DNA of 64,000 nt from Nitrospira sp. (lineage in GTDB: Bacteria > Nitrospirota > Nitrospiria > Nitrospirales > Nitrospiraceae). Both the position numbers and the translations under genes were made by a program. Where the stretch lies: the NCBI GenBank assembly GCA_005116835.1, contig SWDM01000018.1, positions 251,485-315,484 on the forward strand, in the 5' to 3' direction. The notes beneath the pieces were generated by a model. That model was not told the DNA's origin. It saw nothing but the letters and a program-made list of their open reading frames with translations, and did not search any database. Shown piece after piece: positions 1-8,184 of this stretch. Position 1 is the first letter of the stretch. The number at the start of each line of letters is the position of its first letter.

Positions 1-2
1 CA

Positions 3-161
3 AAATCCTATCTGGTGGAAAAGGAAGCGGTTGGATCGAGTGTCCGGTGGATCACGGCTTCGGATCAAACTCCAATTGCAGAGGCAGCCCAAGCCGCACT
101 GGACGATCTACTCACACAGATCGAAGCCGATCGCCTCCTGTATAGAAATAGCCCACGCTAA
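3..161 (+). CDS. Partial hypothetical protein (C-terminal 52 residues)
   Basis: An open frame runs in from the left edge of the window and stops at TAA 159-161. The other two plus frames either stop earlier or read through with less protein-like composition. The tail is hydrophilic and helical in character (IAEAAQAALDDLLTQIEAD), ending in RNSPR. No domain can be recognised from this fragment. The rest of the gene lies outside the window, so function and true length are unknown. Confidence 0.5.
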   Translation, partial: KSYLVEKEAVGSSVRWITASDQTPIAEAAQAALDDLLTQIEADRLLYRNSPR

Positions 162-236
162 AGACGAGAGGAATCTACCGGGTTGAAGAGCGGAATTGTT
201 TAGGCGGAGTCCTTGGACACGAAGCGAACATTTCCG

Positions 237-373
237 CAGGATGCTCAAAAAGACTGTCCGCAAGGCCGCAGCCCATGAACGCAGGCTGCGAGCCCTGCTT
301 GTTCCCCAAGTGGGCTACGTTGAGGATGCTTTCGAGGTGAGAATGAAGCCGGCAGGCTTTCCCAGCATACTGT
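237..373. repeat. Dispersed inverted-end intergenic element, copy 1
   Basis: The left end (CAGGATGCTCAAAAAG) is answered by an imperfect inverted right end (CTTTCCCAGCATACTG). Inside are the family words CAAGGCCGCAGCC, TGGGCTACGTTGAGGATG and CGAGGTGAGAA, shared with the copy at 3675-3845. It ends a few bases from the stop codon of the small minus-strand gene beginning at 381. The right arm is the most diverged of the well-preserved copies. Confidence 0.75.
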
Positions 374-380
374 TAGGACG

Positions 381-605
381 TCAAGACCGTCGGTCGAGGA
401 GCCGCAGAACGAGACATCCTGCAGCGACGCCAACAGCAAACATCGTTCCGACTATCCAACCAGAAGTGAGGCCAATTTTCCTAGGCCCACGACGCCGAAG
501 TTCCCCACTGAGATTGGGCATATGAGACTCCGGCCCAAGCCACTCATCCTCCGATGATCGGGGCGTGCTTTTCTTGAAAAGAATCGCTGTACTCCCTTTC
601 CTCAT
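381..605 (-). CDS. Small single-pass membrane protein, hypothetical
   Basis: This is a 74-residue protein. The start at 605 is chosen because AGGAGG lies five bases upstream of that ATG; a longer version starting at 620 has no comparable site. The N-terminal two thirds is polar and basic. One hydrophobic segment follows near residues 48-68 (GWIVGTMFAVGVAAGCLVL), ending in RLLDRRS, so it looks like a tail-anchored membrane protein. The family is not recognised. A repeat element abuts the stop codon. The strong ribosome-binding site is the main reason to believe it is expressed. Confidence 0.55.
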   Translation of the reverse strand: MRKGSTAILFKKSTPRSSEDEWLGPESHMPNLSGELRRRGPRKIGLTSGWIVGTMFAVGVAAGCLVLRLLDRRS

Positions 606-729
606 GATTCCTCCTGTCACTCAACTACTCGTTCCCCTCAAAATCCCGTTGAAGTACGCCTTGGAGTCTCCACCTTCTCCTGTTCATCTCGCACCGAGAC
701 CCACAAGAGATCCTTATAAATAATGAAGG

Positions 730-1422
730 TTAGGCAGTACGGGAACCAATATAGTTTAACCAGGTCTCATTGACCTTGACCGTCGAAGCCGGCTCGAATA
801 AGTTGCAGTCAAGTCGTAAGGAACGATCACCGAGCGGAATGTTCAATGAGTCACAGTGATGTGGATGATCGGCATTCTCATGGTGATTGGGGCGAAAGCT
901 GTGACAGGACACACACATCCTCGCGACAGAAATCTCACCTTGCTCTTGGAGACTCCGAATAACCTTCACCAACGACGTGAGGAGGATAATTTGTTCCGGT
1001 TCCGTGAGTGCTTCCGTCGCTGCCGCCAACCGATCGGGCATTCGGGAAGAGGGCGTACAGGACCGATTCCCTTTGGCTGTCAACTGCGCCATCACAATCC
1101 GTCCATCGCTCATGTCTCGACGCCGTCGAACCAACTGCTTCAGCTCGAGTGTGGCAATGACTTCCGACGCAGTCGGAAGCCTGACGGCCAACTCATTCGC
1201 CACAGTAGAAACCTGTGCACGCTGCCCAGGCTTGGACCGTAGCAGCGTAAGAACCTGCCGTTGTAATGGACCAAGGCCGGCACGACCTTCTCGCCGCCAC
1301 GTCCGACTTTTCATCGCAAGCCCAATTTTTTCCAAACCTGCCGCCAACTGAGTCGTCAATACAGCAGCATCCTGTAACCCCACTGATTTCTTCTTGCTCT
1401 TCATCACGCGTTGTTCAGCCAT
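730..1422 (-). CDS. MarR-family regulator with Cys/His-rich C-terminal extension
   Basis: The protein has 230 residues. Residues about 45-125 form a MarR-type winged helix, with a recognition region around LPTASEVIATLELKQLV and a wing with RRDMSDGRIV. MarR proteins are usually about 140-170 residues. Here a tail adds a metal-site-like cluster: C170, C173, H174, H180, H181, H186, H188, H189, C190 and C206. Such a cluster could bind zinc or iron-sulfur, or act as a redox switch; this is inference. GGAGGAG sits seven bases before the ATG. A perfect palindrome upstream (1437-1450) suggests autoregulation. It lies downstream of, and on the same strand as, the periplasmic redox cluster at 1761-6773. 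Confidence 0.8.
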   Translation of the reverse strand: MAEQRVMKSKKKSVGLQDAAVLTTQLAAGLEKIGLAMKSRTWRREGRAGLGPLQRQVLTLLRSKPGQRAQVSTVANELAVRLPTASEVIATLELKQLVRRRRDMSDGRIVMAQLTAKGNRSCTPSSRMPDRLAAATEALTEPEQIILLTSLVKVIRSLQEQGEISVARMCVSCHSFRPNHHENADHPHHCDSLNIPLGDRSLRLDCNLFEPASTVKVNETWLNYIGSRTA

Positions 1423-1436
1423 TGCAGCTCCTCCTT

Positions 1437-1450
1437 AAATACCAGTATTT
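1437..1450. promoter_or_regulatory. Perfect palindrome upstream of the marR-like gene (candidate operator)
   Basis: AAATAC-CA-GTATTT is a perfect 6+2+6 inverted repeat directly upstream of the Shine-Dalgarno sequence of the MarR-like gene. MarR proteins bind short palindromes as dimers and often repress themselves, so this is a natural autoregulatory site. Binding itself is inferred. Confidence 0.5.
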
Positions 1451-1760
1451 TTTTGAGTGTAATGTGATCGCGACCTCCACGTCAAGATTCCAGAAGCACA
1501 TTACTTGGTACCCCACCATCAACGGAGCTAAGAGTAGAGCGGCCTAGGAGCAACCACCTCACACCAAATTGCACCGGAGACCAAGTGACAATACCTCTAT
1601 TTCGGATGCGTCAGAAAATACCTTAGTAACGATTCACAACCGACTGTAACTGACAGGGGGACCGGTAGACCTGCCAAGCCACTATTGGCGCCGAAGCCTA
1701 TGAGGGGGGGGAGGTATTGATGACCGGAAGGCATCGCCCCGACAGGTGCGAGAGTTTGAT

Positions 1761-2297
1761 TCAGAAGGTTTCATCCAGCAACGATTGGATCAACCCTTCT
1801 GTTTCCTGATACCGGCCCTCCCCGATCCGGACGTGGCGAATCACGCCCAGCTTATCGATGAGATACATCGCAGGCCAGTAGCGATTGCCATAGCGATTCC
1901 AGGTCGAAAAGTCGATGTCGATAGGGACGGGAAAGCGGATGTCGTGTTCCTGGATATATTGTTTCACCTTTGCCAAGTCGCGTTCGTAGGAGAACTCCGG
2001 AGAATGCACGCCGATGACCACCAATCCCCTATCCGCATACTTCTGATGCCATTGCTTCACGTAGGGTTCGACATTTCGGCAGTTGTAGCAACCGAAGGTC
2101 CAGAACTCGACCATCACGACTTTCCCCTTGAGCTCGGCCATACGGAGCGGCGCGCTGTTGAACCAGACTTCGTTGACGATATCCGGCGCAGGTTTACCGA
2201 CCATGGCATCCGCCGATTCAAGGGAAACCCATCCTGCCAATACGACACCGATGAAGAATCCCATCCATCGATACAGGTGATAGGATTTTCGCAGCAT
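1761..2297 (-). CDS. Exported thioredoxin-like (TlpA/redoxin) protein
   Basis: The protein has 178 residues. AAAGGA five bases before the ATG at 2297 sets the start; the open frame extends further upstream but only into the preceding gene. Residues 10-25 are a hydrophobic signal or anchor. A redoxin fold follows with FWTFGCYNCRNVEP, giving an active-site pair C70-x2-C73, then VVIGVHSPEF and a cis-Pro region (NRYWPAMYLID). TlpA-type proteins are periplasmic thiol-disulfide reductases or cytochrome maturation factors. It lies two bases after the lipoprotein gene stop, so the two are cotranscribed. CYNC is an unusual active-site sequence compared with the common CxPC. Confidence 0.8.
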   Translation of the reverse strand: MLRKSYHLYRWMGFFIGVVLAGWVSLESADAMVGKPAPDIVNEVWFNSAPLRMAELKGKVVMVEFWTFGCYNCRNVEPYVKQWHQKYADRGLVVIGVHSPEFSYERDLAKVKQYIQEHDIRFPVPIDIDFSTWNRYGNRYWPAMYLIDKLGVIRHVRIGEGRYQETEGLIQSLLDETF

Positions 2298-2299
2298 AG

Positions 2300-3556
2300 C
2301 TATCCTTTCGGAATGGAAATGATTGGGGTCTTCACGTTGCTCACGTCTGTAACGGTCATTTGAAAGAGATTGGCCAATACTGCGAAAGCCTCTTGATTCC
2401 AACTAGGAACCATCCCTTCGCTGATCGGAAACTTCCGAACAGAGTAATACTTCCCCTCAAACTCGACGTCGAACTCAGCGTCCTTCAACGGCGATACTGA
2501 TTCTTCGATCTCCAGCACATGCGCCGGATTGCGTTGCACCGGTCCGGTCCGGGGGTCAGGGTCGACATGGTACCCAGTATCTTCTGCAATGCCGCGCGCG
2601 ACAAAGGAGATAATCGAGTTGAAGCTCCGGAGCAAAATAGACCCCTTAAGCGGATACTCCCCTCCGGGGGATCCAGGTCGGATATCGACAAAAACGTGGT
2701 CGGGGGGCAGCCGTTCAATCTCTACATTGAGGCGTTTGCGTTCGTCGTTGCTAAGCCGCTTGAGGTCGTAGTTTGTAATTGCCAATCGGCCTGTCACCCG
2801 CCTGATCAGAATAGCCGGTTGGCCATCCGTGGGAACCGACCATCGATAACCTCGATCGATCGCTGCAACCACCTCCGCAGGGGTCAATCCCTTTTCGAGC
2901 GAGACCGGAAAGGCCTCTTCATACACGACCGGAGCGATGTACAACCGTTTCTGAAAATCCAGCGACGCCAAATGCAAAAGTCTGCGGCGAAACTCTGTGT
3001 AGTCCTCGCGACGCGAAGGGGTATTGAACAGGACCAACGGTGCCTCTTCGCCGTCGATCAGAATCCCCCGGCCGAGCAGTCGGAGCACCATGCTGAGATC
3101 GAATCCCTGCCGGACCAAAAAGTTCAGATGCGACTCGTCGAGGGGCCGCAAGATGCGCTTGGTGAACTCTTCTCCGGACACGGGAACGATTGTGACGGTG
3201 GGATTTTCTGCCACCTCAGTCCCGTAATTCAGATCGACCAGCGAATCGTCCGGTACTACGCCACGAGAAATTCGTCCAAGGACGCCGGCCTTGATGCGAA
3301 AGTCGAACGTCGCTGCGACACTGGTGACGGCTGTAAAGTGGACTGGGCGATAGTGCCTGGCCCTTGCAATGTTCAGAAGGAGGAGCTCTGCCTCAACGCG
3401 ATGAACGGTACGATCATATTCGATGACCGCCCGATGCATGGCAATCGGCGACAGACAGCCGGTGAGGAGGATACAGAGACTGAAGGCGGAAGCTGAACGG
3501 AATAATCGCGAGGGGCTGAACTCCCTCAATATGATTCCCTTCCCCTGATTCCACAT
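2300..3556 (-). CDS. Hypothetical lipoprotein
   Basis: The protein has up to 418 residues. A lipobox-like LLTGC follows a hydrophobic stretch (SAFSLCILLTGC), indicating a lipidated envelope protein. The rest is soluble alpha/beta sequence with no recognised domain. The ATG at 3556 has AAGGG only two bases upstream. A TTG codon ten residues later has AAGGGA at better spacing and gives a more normal signal peptide, so the true start may be there. It is followed two bases later by the thioredoxin-like gene and sits downstream of the molybdoenzyme/cytochrome b pair. A role in that envelope redox cluster is inference from position only. Confidence 0.7.
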   Translation of the reverse strand: MWNQGKGIILREFSPSRLFRSASAFSLCILLTGCLSPIAMHRAVIEYDRTVHRVEAELLLLNIARARHYRPVHFTAVTSVAATFDFRIKAGVLGRISRGVVPDDSLVDLNYGTEVAENPTVTIVPVSGEEFTKRILRPLDESHLNFLVRQGFDLSMVLRLLGRGILIDGEEAPLVLFNTPSRREDYTEFRRRLLHLASLDFQKRLYIAPVVYEEAFPVSLEKGLTPAEVVAAIDRGYRWSVPTDGQPAILIRRVTGRLAITNYDLKRLSNDERKRLNVEIERLPPDHVFVDIRPGSPGGEYPLKGSILLRSFNSIISFVARGIAEDTGYHVDPDPRTGPVQRNPAHVLEIEESVSPLKDAEFDVEFEGKYYSVRKFPISEGMVPSWNQEAFAVLANLFQMTVTDVSNVKTPIISIPKG

Positions 3557-3674
3557 CGCCCTTTATCACCCTTGACCTCAGCCTCAACCTGCTTGCTCGC
3601 AGGTTGCAGAACCACTACATTGCACGAGTGAATCTCTGTGGTCCGACATGCCACACAACAGGAGAACATATTTG

Positions 3675-3845
3675 CAGGCTGCTCAAAAAGTCCGTTCGGC
3701 AAGGCCGCAGCCGATGAAAGCACCGGAGGCGTAGTATTCCTCACCCACCCATCCCGAGCTGCCGCGACAGCTCGTTTCCCAAGTGGGCTACGTTGAGGAT
3801 GCTTTCGAGGTGAGAACGAAGCTGGCGGACTTTTTCAGCAGCCTG
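3675..3845. repeat. Dispersed inverted-end intergenic element, copy 2 (best preserved ends)
   Basis: The left end CAGGCTGCTCAAAAAGTCCG and the right end CGGACTTTTTCAGCAGCCTG match as an inverted repeat at 19 of 20 positions. Internal family words are CAAGGCCGCAGCCGATGAA, CCGGAGGCGTA, GTGGGCTACGTTGAGGATG and GAGAACGAAGCTGGCGGAC. The right boundary touches the stop codon (3846-3848) of the molybdoenzyme gene exactly. There is no coding capacity, so it would be a non-autonomous element or a 3' hairpin. Confidence 0.85.
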
Positions 3846-4622
3846 TTATATCCCCGCGTACCACTCATACCCCTGATCGTCCTCCCAATACCCACCCTTC
3901 CCGCCGGCTATGCCGGAAAGCGTTTCCACCAATTCAATCTTGGTCACATACTTGGCCTGTTTATACCCAAGTTGGCGTTCAAAGCGGAGTCGTATCGGCG
4001 CGCCATGGGGCACGTCGAGAGGCTTACCGTTCAGCTCATAGGCCAAGATCGTTTGAGGGTGATAGCAATCCACAAGCGCTATGCTTTCGTAATAGGATAC
4101 CCCTTCCTCATCCACATCGGCACAATGGAAGACGGCAAACTTGGCATTCGGCAAGGGTGTAGCTTGTCGTAGGAGATCGCCGAGCGGGATGCCGGTCCAC
4201 TTGCCGATGGCACTCCAACCTTCGACACAATCGTGCCTGGTGATTTGCGTCCGGGCCGGCAATTCTTTCAACGCCGCGAGCGACCAACTCATCGGGGTCT
4301 GGACCATGCCGCCGACCACTACCGTCCACTCAGAAAAGTTCTTCGCCACATGCCCGGCATACGCTTCTGTACCTGGATCAGTGTTACCATTTGCCGGAAA
4401 CACCTTCGAGATGTCGGCTTCTCCATATTCCTTGGCAAGGGCATTCGCGGGCGTGATGGCCCGCTGGACTCGGTCAGTCACTTTCTCCGTCTGGCTCAAT
4501 AGCGAAGGGAACCAGCTGCTCTGCGACAGATTGTCGCAACCGGCAAGAGCCACCAGACTTGCGGCGCCCAACGTCCCTTTTAGAAACTGTCTACGTTCCA
4601 TCGCTCGTTCATGCGGAATCAT
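3846..4622 (-). CDS. Tat-exported molybdopterin-dependent oxidoreductase (sulfite oxidase/YedY-like fold)
   Basis: The protein has 258 residues. AGGAGG four bases before the ATG fixes the start. ERRQFLKG (residues 9-16) is a Tat motif, and LVALAGC (C29) is a lipobox, so it is probably a Tat-exported lipoprotein. The family signature is RHDCVEGWSAIGKWTG, with C132 as the expected molybdenum ligand, followed by GAPIRLRFERQLGYKQAKY. It belongs with small sulfite-oxidase-fold enzymes such as MsrP/YedY, but RHDCVEGW resembles the cytochrome b-linked branch rather than E. coli MsrP. The cytochrome b gene lies immediately upstream, separated only by a repeat element. The substrate is not shown by sequence; methionine sulfoxide repair is a hypothesis based on the Met-rich neighbour. 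Confidence 0.85.
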   Translation of the reverse strand: MIPHERAMERRQFLKGTLGAASLVALAGCDNLSQSSWFPSLLSQTEKVTDRVQRAITPANALAKEYGEADISKVFPANGNTDPGTEAYAGHVAKNFSEWTVVVGGMVQTPMSWSLAALKELPARTQITRHDCVEGWSAIGKWTGIPLGDLLRQATPLPNAKFAVFHCADVDEEGVSYYESIALVDCYHPQTILAYELNGKPLDVPHGAPIRLRFERQLGYKQAKYVTKIELVETLSGIAGGKGGYWEDDQGYEWYAGI

Positions 4623-4680
4623 GGTGCCTCCTCAATGTGTCAGCGTGATGCCAAAGCAAATGCCAAATGCCTTTCCCGCA

Positions 4681-4807
4681 GCATTATGTTCAAAGGAGCT
4701 GTCCAGCAAGGCCGCAGGTGAATCGAAACCGGAGGCGTACCCTCGGGGGTACGTTGAGGATTTCGATGAGCCGAGAACGACGCTGGCGGCTTCTTTCAAC
4801 ATCATGC
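4681..4807. repeat. Dispersed inverted-end intergenic element, copy 3, inside an operon
   Basis: The left arm (GCATTATGTTCAAAGGAG) pairs imperfectly with the right arm (GGCTTCTTTCAACATCATGC). The core carries CCAGCAAGGCCGCAGG, CCGGAGGCGTACCCTCGGGG, TACGTTGAGGATTTCGATGA and GAGAACGACGCTGGCGG. The right arm overlaps the stop codon of the cytochrome b gene (4802-4804), so the element supplies the end of that gene. It separates two genes expected to be cotranscribed. Confidence 0.85.
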
Positions 4808-5761
4808 CTCATGCTTGATGACAAACCATCCGGTCACCATCGAACGGATGTTGTTGAAGAATCCGGTCAGAATCACTTCCACCACATGAATCACAATGAA
4901 CCCCACGAAGGTAAAACAGGCGATAAAGTGAATCGTCCGCGCCGCCTGCCTGCCACCAAAGAGTGTAAGCAACCAGGGAAATGCCGTATCGATCGTTGGC
5001 GACATCGTGAGGCCCGTCAAGACAATCAGTGGCGCCACCACACCCAGAATCACGACATAGGCCAGTTTCTGCAGCACGTTATACCGCTTGGCCTCCTCAC
5101 CCTTGGGATGCCGGAGAACCAAGTGATCTTTGACCGCCTTCCCAATGCCACGCAGATCCTTGCCGGTCGGAGCCAGGTCACGCGTGGCATGCCGGCTGAT
5201 CAGCGCATAGGCTGTGAAGAATAGTCCGTTGATGACGAGGAGCCACGCAAAGAACAGGTGCCACTGCCGACCCATCGCCAGAACTTTGGCGCTCGGAATG
5301 GTGGCCCAAGCAGGGAAGGCTCGACGCTTGCCGTCCGAATAGCCGAGCACTCCAGTGGTGTCGAACTTATAGCCCAGAATAGTCGTAATACCCCGCATCT
5401 CGCCGCTCTCGGTCTTCACGGGACGGATCGAGAGGAATGGGTGCTCACGATCGGAACGATCGTCCCAATAGAGAGCGGGATGCGCGTTGAAAATTTGGAG
5501 TCCGCTCATGATCAGGATAATCAGGATAGGCACGTTGAGCCAATGGCTGATTCGGACTGGTAATCGATGGCGGTAGACCCTCTCGACCACCGGGACCGGA
5601 ACAGGTCGTGCGGCTAGGACGTCACCCTGGCTCCCTGTGAGGCCATTGGGAACCGAGGGTTCTTCGAGTGGAAACGGTTCAGACCGCATGGCGAGTTCTG
5701 AAACCTGCTCGTTCTCCTGGCCTTGACCAGTCCCAGTTCCTTCGTGAATGAGTGGGGCCAT
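4802..5761 (-). CDS. Membrane cytochrome b (b561-type / Ni-Fe hydrogenase cyt b-like)
   Basis: The protein has 319 residues; GAGGAG before the ATG supports the start. A polar N-terminus of about 60 residues precedes RLPVRISHWLNVPILIILIM, typical of the first helix of diheme b561-type cytochromes. Further helices contain RQWHLFFAWLLVINGLFF, LAYVVILGVVAPLIVLTGL and RTIHFIACFTFVGFIVIHV, giving the conserved histidines for two b haems. It would move electrons from the quinol pool to the exported molybdoenzyme encoded next, replacing the MsrQ/YedZ type of partner. The last codons and stop lie in a repeat element. Confidence 0.85.
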   Translation of the reverse strand: MAPLIHEGTGTGQGQENEQVSELAMRSEPFPLEEPSVPNGLTGSQGDVLAARPVPVPVVERVYRHRLPVRISHWLNVPILIILIMSGLQIFNAHPALYWDDRSDREHPFLSIRPVKTESGEMRGITTILGYKFDTTGVLGYSDGKRRAFPAWATIPSAKVLAMGRQWHLFFAWLLVINGLFFTAYALISRHATRDLAPTGKDLRGIGKAVKDHLVLRHPKGEEAKRYNVLQKLAYVVILGVVAPLIVLTGLTMSPTIDTAFPWLLTLFGGRQAARTIHFIACFTFVGFIVIHVVEVILTGFFNNIRSMVTGWFVIKHEA

Positions 5762-5916
5762 GATCCTGTCTCCTCTGGCTTGGGGTGACCTGTCTGCTGG
5801 TTGGTCGGAGCCCGGCCTCGAATCTTACAGGCTGTTGCAGGAGCAGAGACAGGACGGCCTGCGGTCGGTGTTACCGAGCGCAGGCCGTGAGGGTCGAAGA
5901 CAGGAAGATCAGATGC

Positions 5917-6228
5917 CTACTTCCCCATGGCTCCCTTCATCTCACCTTTCATCTCGTCCTTCATGCCCTTCATTTCACCCTTCATCTCGTCCTTCATGCC
6001 CTTCATCTTGCCCTTCATCTCCCCTTTCATGTCACCCTTCATGTCACCCTTCATGTCACCCTTCATCTCGCCTTTCATCTCGTCCTTCATGCCCTTCATT
6101 TCACCCTTCATCTCGTCCTTCATGCCCTTCATTTCACCCTTCATACCCCCCATATCCTCAGCGAATGAAAGGGAGCTGAAACCGACCATACACATGACCG
6201 CGATGACTGACAACATGATCTTCTTCAT
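5917..6228 (-). CDS. Exported methionine-rich MKGE/MKDE repeat protein (MrpX-like)
   Basis: The protein has 103 residues; AGGAGG six bases upstream of the ATG at 6228 sets the start. Residues 1-23 are a signal peptide ending SLSFA. The mature part, about 80 residues, consists almost wholly of MKGE, MKG, MKDE and MKGD units: 21 methionines plus lysine and acidic residues, and no aromatic residues or cysteines. It resembles the annotated pentapeptide MXKDX repeat family, to which the periplasmic Met-rich peptide MrpX of hypochlorite-scavenging systems belongs. That peptide is oxidised and then re-reduced by a YedY-type molybdoenzyme. A molybdoenzyme and cytochrome b follow directly here. Metal binding by methionines is an alternative role. 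Confidence 0.8.
   Translation of the reverse strand: MKKIMLSVIAVMCMVGFSSLSFAEDMGGMKGEMKGMKDEMKGEMKGMKDEMKGEMKGDMKGDMKGDMKGEMKGKMKGMKDEMKGEMKGMKDEMKGEMKGAMGK
5926..6150 (-). repeat. Coding minisatellite within the Met-rich gene
   Basis: Near-identical blocks built from CTTCAT words recur: units around TCGTCCTTCATGCCCTTCAT alternate with CACCCTTCATCTC, and a run of three ATGTCACCCTTC units follows. Blocks stay in frame, so slippage would change repeat number without breaking the gene. Strains are expected to differ in length. Confidence 0.8.
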
Positions 6229-6308
6229 CGAAAACCTCCTGGTGAATGGTAAAAGAACAGACGCAGGGTCCAATACTCTGCGCCCACTGAAAAACGATGT
6301 CAACCACG

Positions 6309-6773
6309 TCACTGATGCACCTTCGTGAGCCTCTTGACATCCGGCCAGTTTGCATTTGCCTTGCTGATATAGCCGGGGATATCCGTCTGCCATTTGGAGC
6401 GGATCGCTTCGCTATAGTTCAGATACAGCTTGTCATCTACCACGGTAAAGGCAGCGGGATCGATAACAGCCTTGTACCCCTTCGCCATGCCAAAGGCGCA
6501 ATAGCCTCCGTACTGTGGGGCATAATTGTCCGGACTGGCTATAAATCTGTCGCGATTGGCCGCGGTAGAAAAATAAAAGGTCGAGCCCTGGTATTCTGCC
6601 TGAAATTCGGGCAGGCCCTTCACTGGTTTCATCTCCGTGAAGTAGGCAATCGGATCATAGCCAAGAATCGCCACTCCCTCTGTCTCAAAATACTCGCCGG
6701 CAAATGCTGGGACGACGCTCGCGAACAACAAGACAAGAACAGCCAGCACAGTATATTGAACATTCCGGATCAT
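6309..6773 (-). CDS. Exported YHS-domain protein
   Basis: The protein has 154 residues from ATG 6773, preceded by GAGGTGG; a codon 21 bases upstream is possible but not needed. The signal peptide ends near VVPAFA. The YHS domain follows: EGVAILGYDPIAYF, then YQGSTFYFSTAANRDRF and DNYAPQYGGYCAFGMAKG. YHS domains are linked to copper and other heavy metals and often occur as small periplasmic proteins. It is the first of six same-strand genes (YHS, Met-rich, cytochrome b, molybdoenzyme, lipoprotein, thioredoxin). Its gap to the Met-rich gene is only about 80 bases. The ligand is not known. Confidence 0.85.
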   Translation of the reverse strand: MIRNVQYTVLAVLVLLFASVVPAFAGEYFETEGVAILGYDPIAYFTEMKPVKGLPEFQAEYQGSTFYFSTAANRDRFIASPDNYAPQYGGYCAFGMAKGYKAVIDPAAFTVVDDKLYLNYSEAIRSKWQTDIPGYISKANANWPDVKRLTKVHQ

Positions 6774-6811
6774 ACCCACCTCAATTCGCGTCATTCGTCG
6801 AACGCTTATCG

Positions 6812-6884
6812 CACTCAGCTGTCAGCCATCAGCTCGCAGCTGCCCCTCCGAATCAAATAGCTGAAAGCTGATCGCTGACTGCTT
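6812..6884. repeat. Heptamer-period inverted array (TCAGCNN type)
   Basis: The left arm (6812-6842) reads as CAGCTGT, CAGCCAT, CAGCTCG, CAGCTGC. The right arm (6859-6884) is the inverted counterpart (GTCAGCGATCAGCTTTCAGC on the minus strand), beginning at the stop codon of the dehydrogenase gene. The 7-nt period plus inversion would give an imperfect hairpin. Confidence 0.75.
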
Positions 6885-7991
6885 CTACTCGTATGCGACA
6901 TTCACAAACACCTTAATCGCCCCTCGTTCCGTCGTGAGCGTCTGCATCATGTCCTGATAATTCTCCAGCCCTGTCACCGGATGCGTCAACAACTTTGGCA
7001 GCCAGCCTGGGAATTCCAGTTCGGCCCGCGCGAAATCGTAGACACCGGCCTCGAAGTATTCGCGATTGGCATTGACGGTCCCCACAACCAGTTTGTTTCC
7101 GAGCACGAAGTCCAGATTGATTTTGTCCGCCGGAACGGAATGCTCACGGTCGCCTCCTGTCACGCTCGCCAAGATCAGCACACCGTTCTTGCCGAGGCAT
7201 TCCATAGCCTCGAACGCCACGGGCGAGTAGCCGGTCGCTTCAAACATGAGATCGAATGGGCCAAAGCGTTTCGCGGCTTCTCGGATCGACAGATCGTTCG
7301 TCGAGATGTACCGCACGCCCAATTCCTCCAGAAGATCGAGATTGCGCGACGGCCTGCTCTCTTTCCCAAAACTGGTGACGTCGAAACCTTTCATCTTGAG
7401 CGAGAGGGCCGCAAGCAATCCCACAGTTCCCGCCCCCAGCACTGCCGCTTTCTTGGGTCGCCAAACCTTAAACCGTCGCTGCGCTTCGTATGCCTGGATG
7501 ATGCCTTTCTCGATAATGGACGTCGGCTCCAACAACACCGCGACGTCTTTGAGTCCTTTCGGAATCTTGACAAGATATTCCGGGTCATCGACGAACAACT
7601 CGGTCAAATAGCCGTGGCGAAGATTGATCCCCCGCTCGTAATAGGTGTCCTCACTGGTCATATCGTACTGGCCGATCTGGTCGTAGAAACTGCCGCCTGG
7701 GCGGCGTACGGTCGGCACGACATACTCGCCCGGCACGAATTCCGTGACGTTGACGCCAACTTCCAAGACCCGGCCAAAACACTCATGCCCGATCACGAGG
7801 AAGTCATAGCCGGGAGGGGCCTGGCCATATTCAGCGGCGTTGATTTCTTTATCCGTGCCATCGACACCGACCCGCAACACTTGCACCAACACACCTCGGC
7901 CATTGGGAATTTCGTGGACCGAGGGCTTGGGTAGTTCAGCGAGATGGATTGAGTCGGGTTTCCCCGGGAGCACAGCAATCGCTATCATCAT
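6885..7991 (-). CDS. Glucose 1-dehydrogenase-like zinc-type alcohol dehydrogenase (MDR)
   Basis: The protein has 368 residues from ATG 7991; GAGGAG five bases upstream favours this over an earlier in-frame start. An N-terminal GroES-like fold holds [12 protein letters not shown] and [15 protein letters not shown] Rossmann domain carries [13 protein letters not shown]. The order and the [10 protein letters not shown] and [13 protein letters not shown] segments match the glucose 1-dehydrogenase branch found in archaea and some bacteria, which oxidises D-glucose to gluconolactone with NAD(P). Gluconolactonase-type proteins are encoded elsewhere in the window, so sugar oxidation is plausible. Exact sugar specificity cannot be read from sequence. 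An inverted heptamer array starts at the stop codon. Confidence 0.8.
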   Translation of the reverse strand: MMIAIAVLPGKPDSIHLAELPKPSVHEIPNGRGVLVQVLRVGVDGTDKEINAAEYGQAPPGYDFLVIGHECFGRVLEVGVNVTEFVPGEYVVPTVRRPGGSFYDQIGQYDMTSEDTYYERGINLRHGYLTELFVDDPEYLVKIPKGLKDVAVLLEPTSIIEKGIIQAYEAQRRFKVWRPKKAAVLGAGTVGLLAALSLKMKGFDVTSFGKESRPSRNLDLLEELGVRYISTNDLSIREAAKRFGPFDLMFEATGYSPVAFEAMECLGKNGVLILASVTGGDREHSVPADKINLDFVLGNKLVVGTVNANREYFEAGVYDFARAELEFPGWLPKLLTHPVTGLENYQDMMQTLTTERGAIKVFVNVAYE

Positions 7992-8184
7992 TAATTCTCC
8001 TCTTTTCATTCACCGACCTGAATGAAGACTGTGGCAGCTAAGTTGCTCTTCGTTACTCGTTGTTTTTTTGCTGCTATCACATATGTCGCCCAAGTTCTCC
8101 CGACCTTACATGCAATTCTTCTGACCTATCCGATAGGGCACGCCATCCCCCCCCACTGCCACAGTGAGCCTACCCCTTCTCCCC

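Noticed and set aside
5926-6150. CRISPR-like appearance of the repeats
   Set aside because: Units are contiguous, in frame and lack unique spacers; they code for the MKGE protein.
5748-6328. Plus-strand open frames opposite the Met-rich gene (143, 127 and 133 codons)
   Set aside because: They are antisense reflections of the CTTCAT repeat and encode only low-complexity strings such as HPSCPSF or ISPFISSF. No ribosome-binding site.
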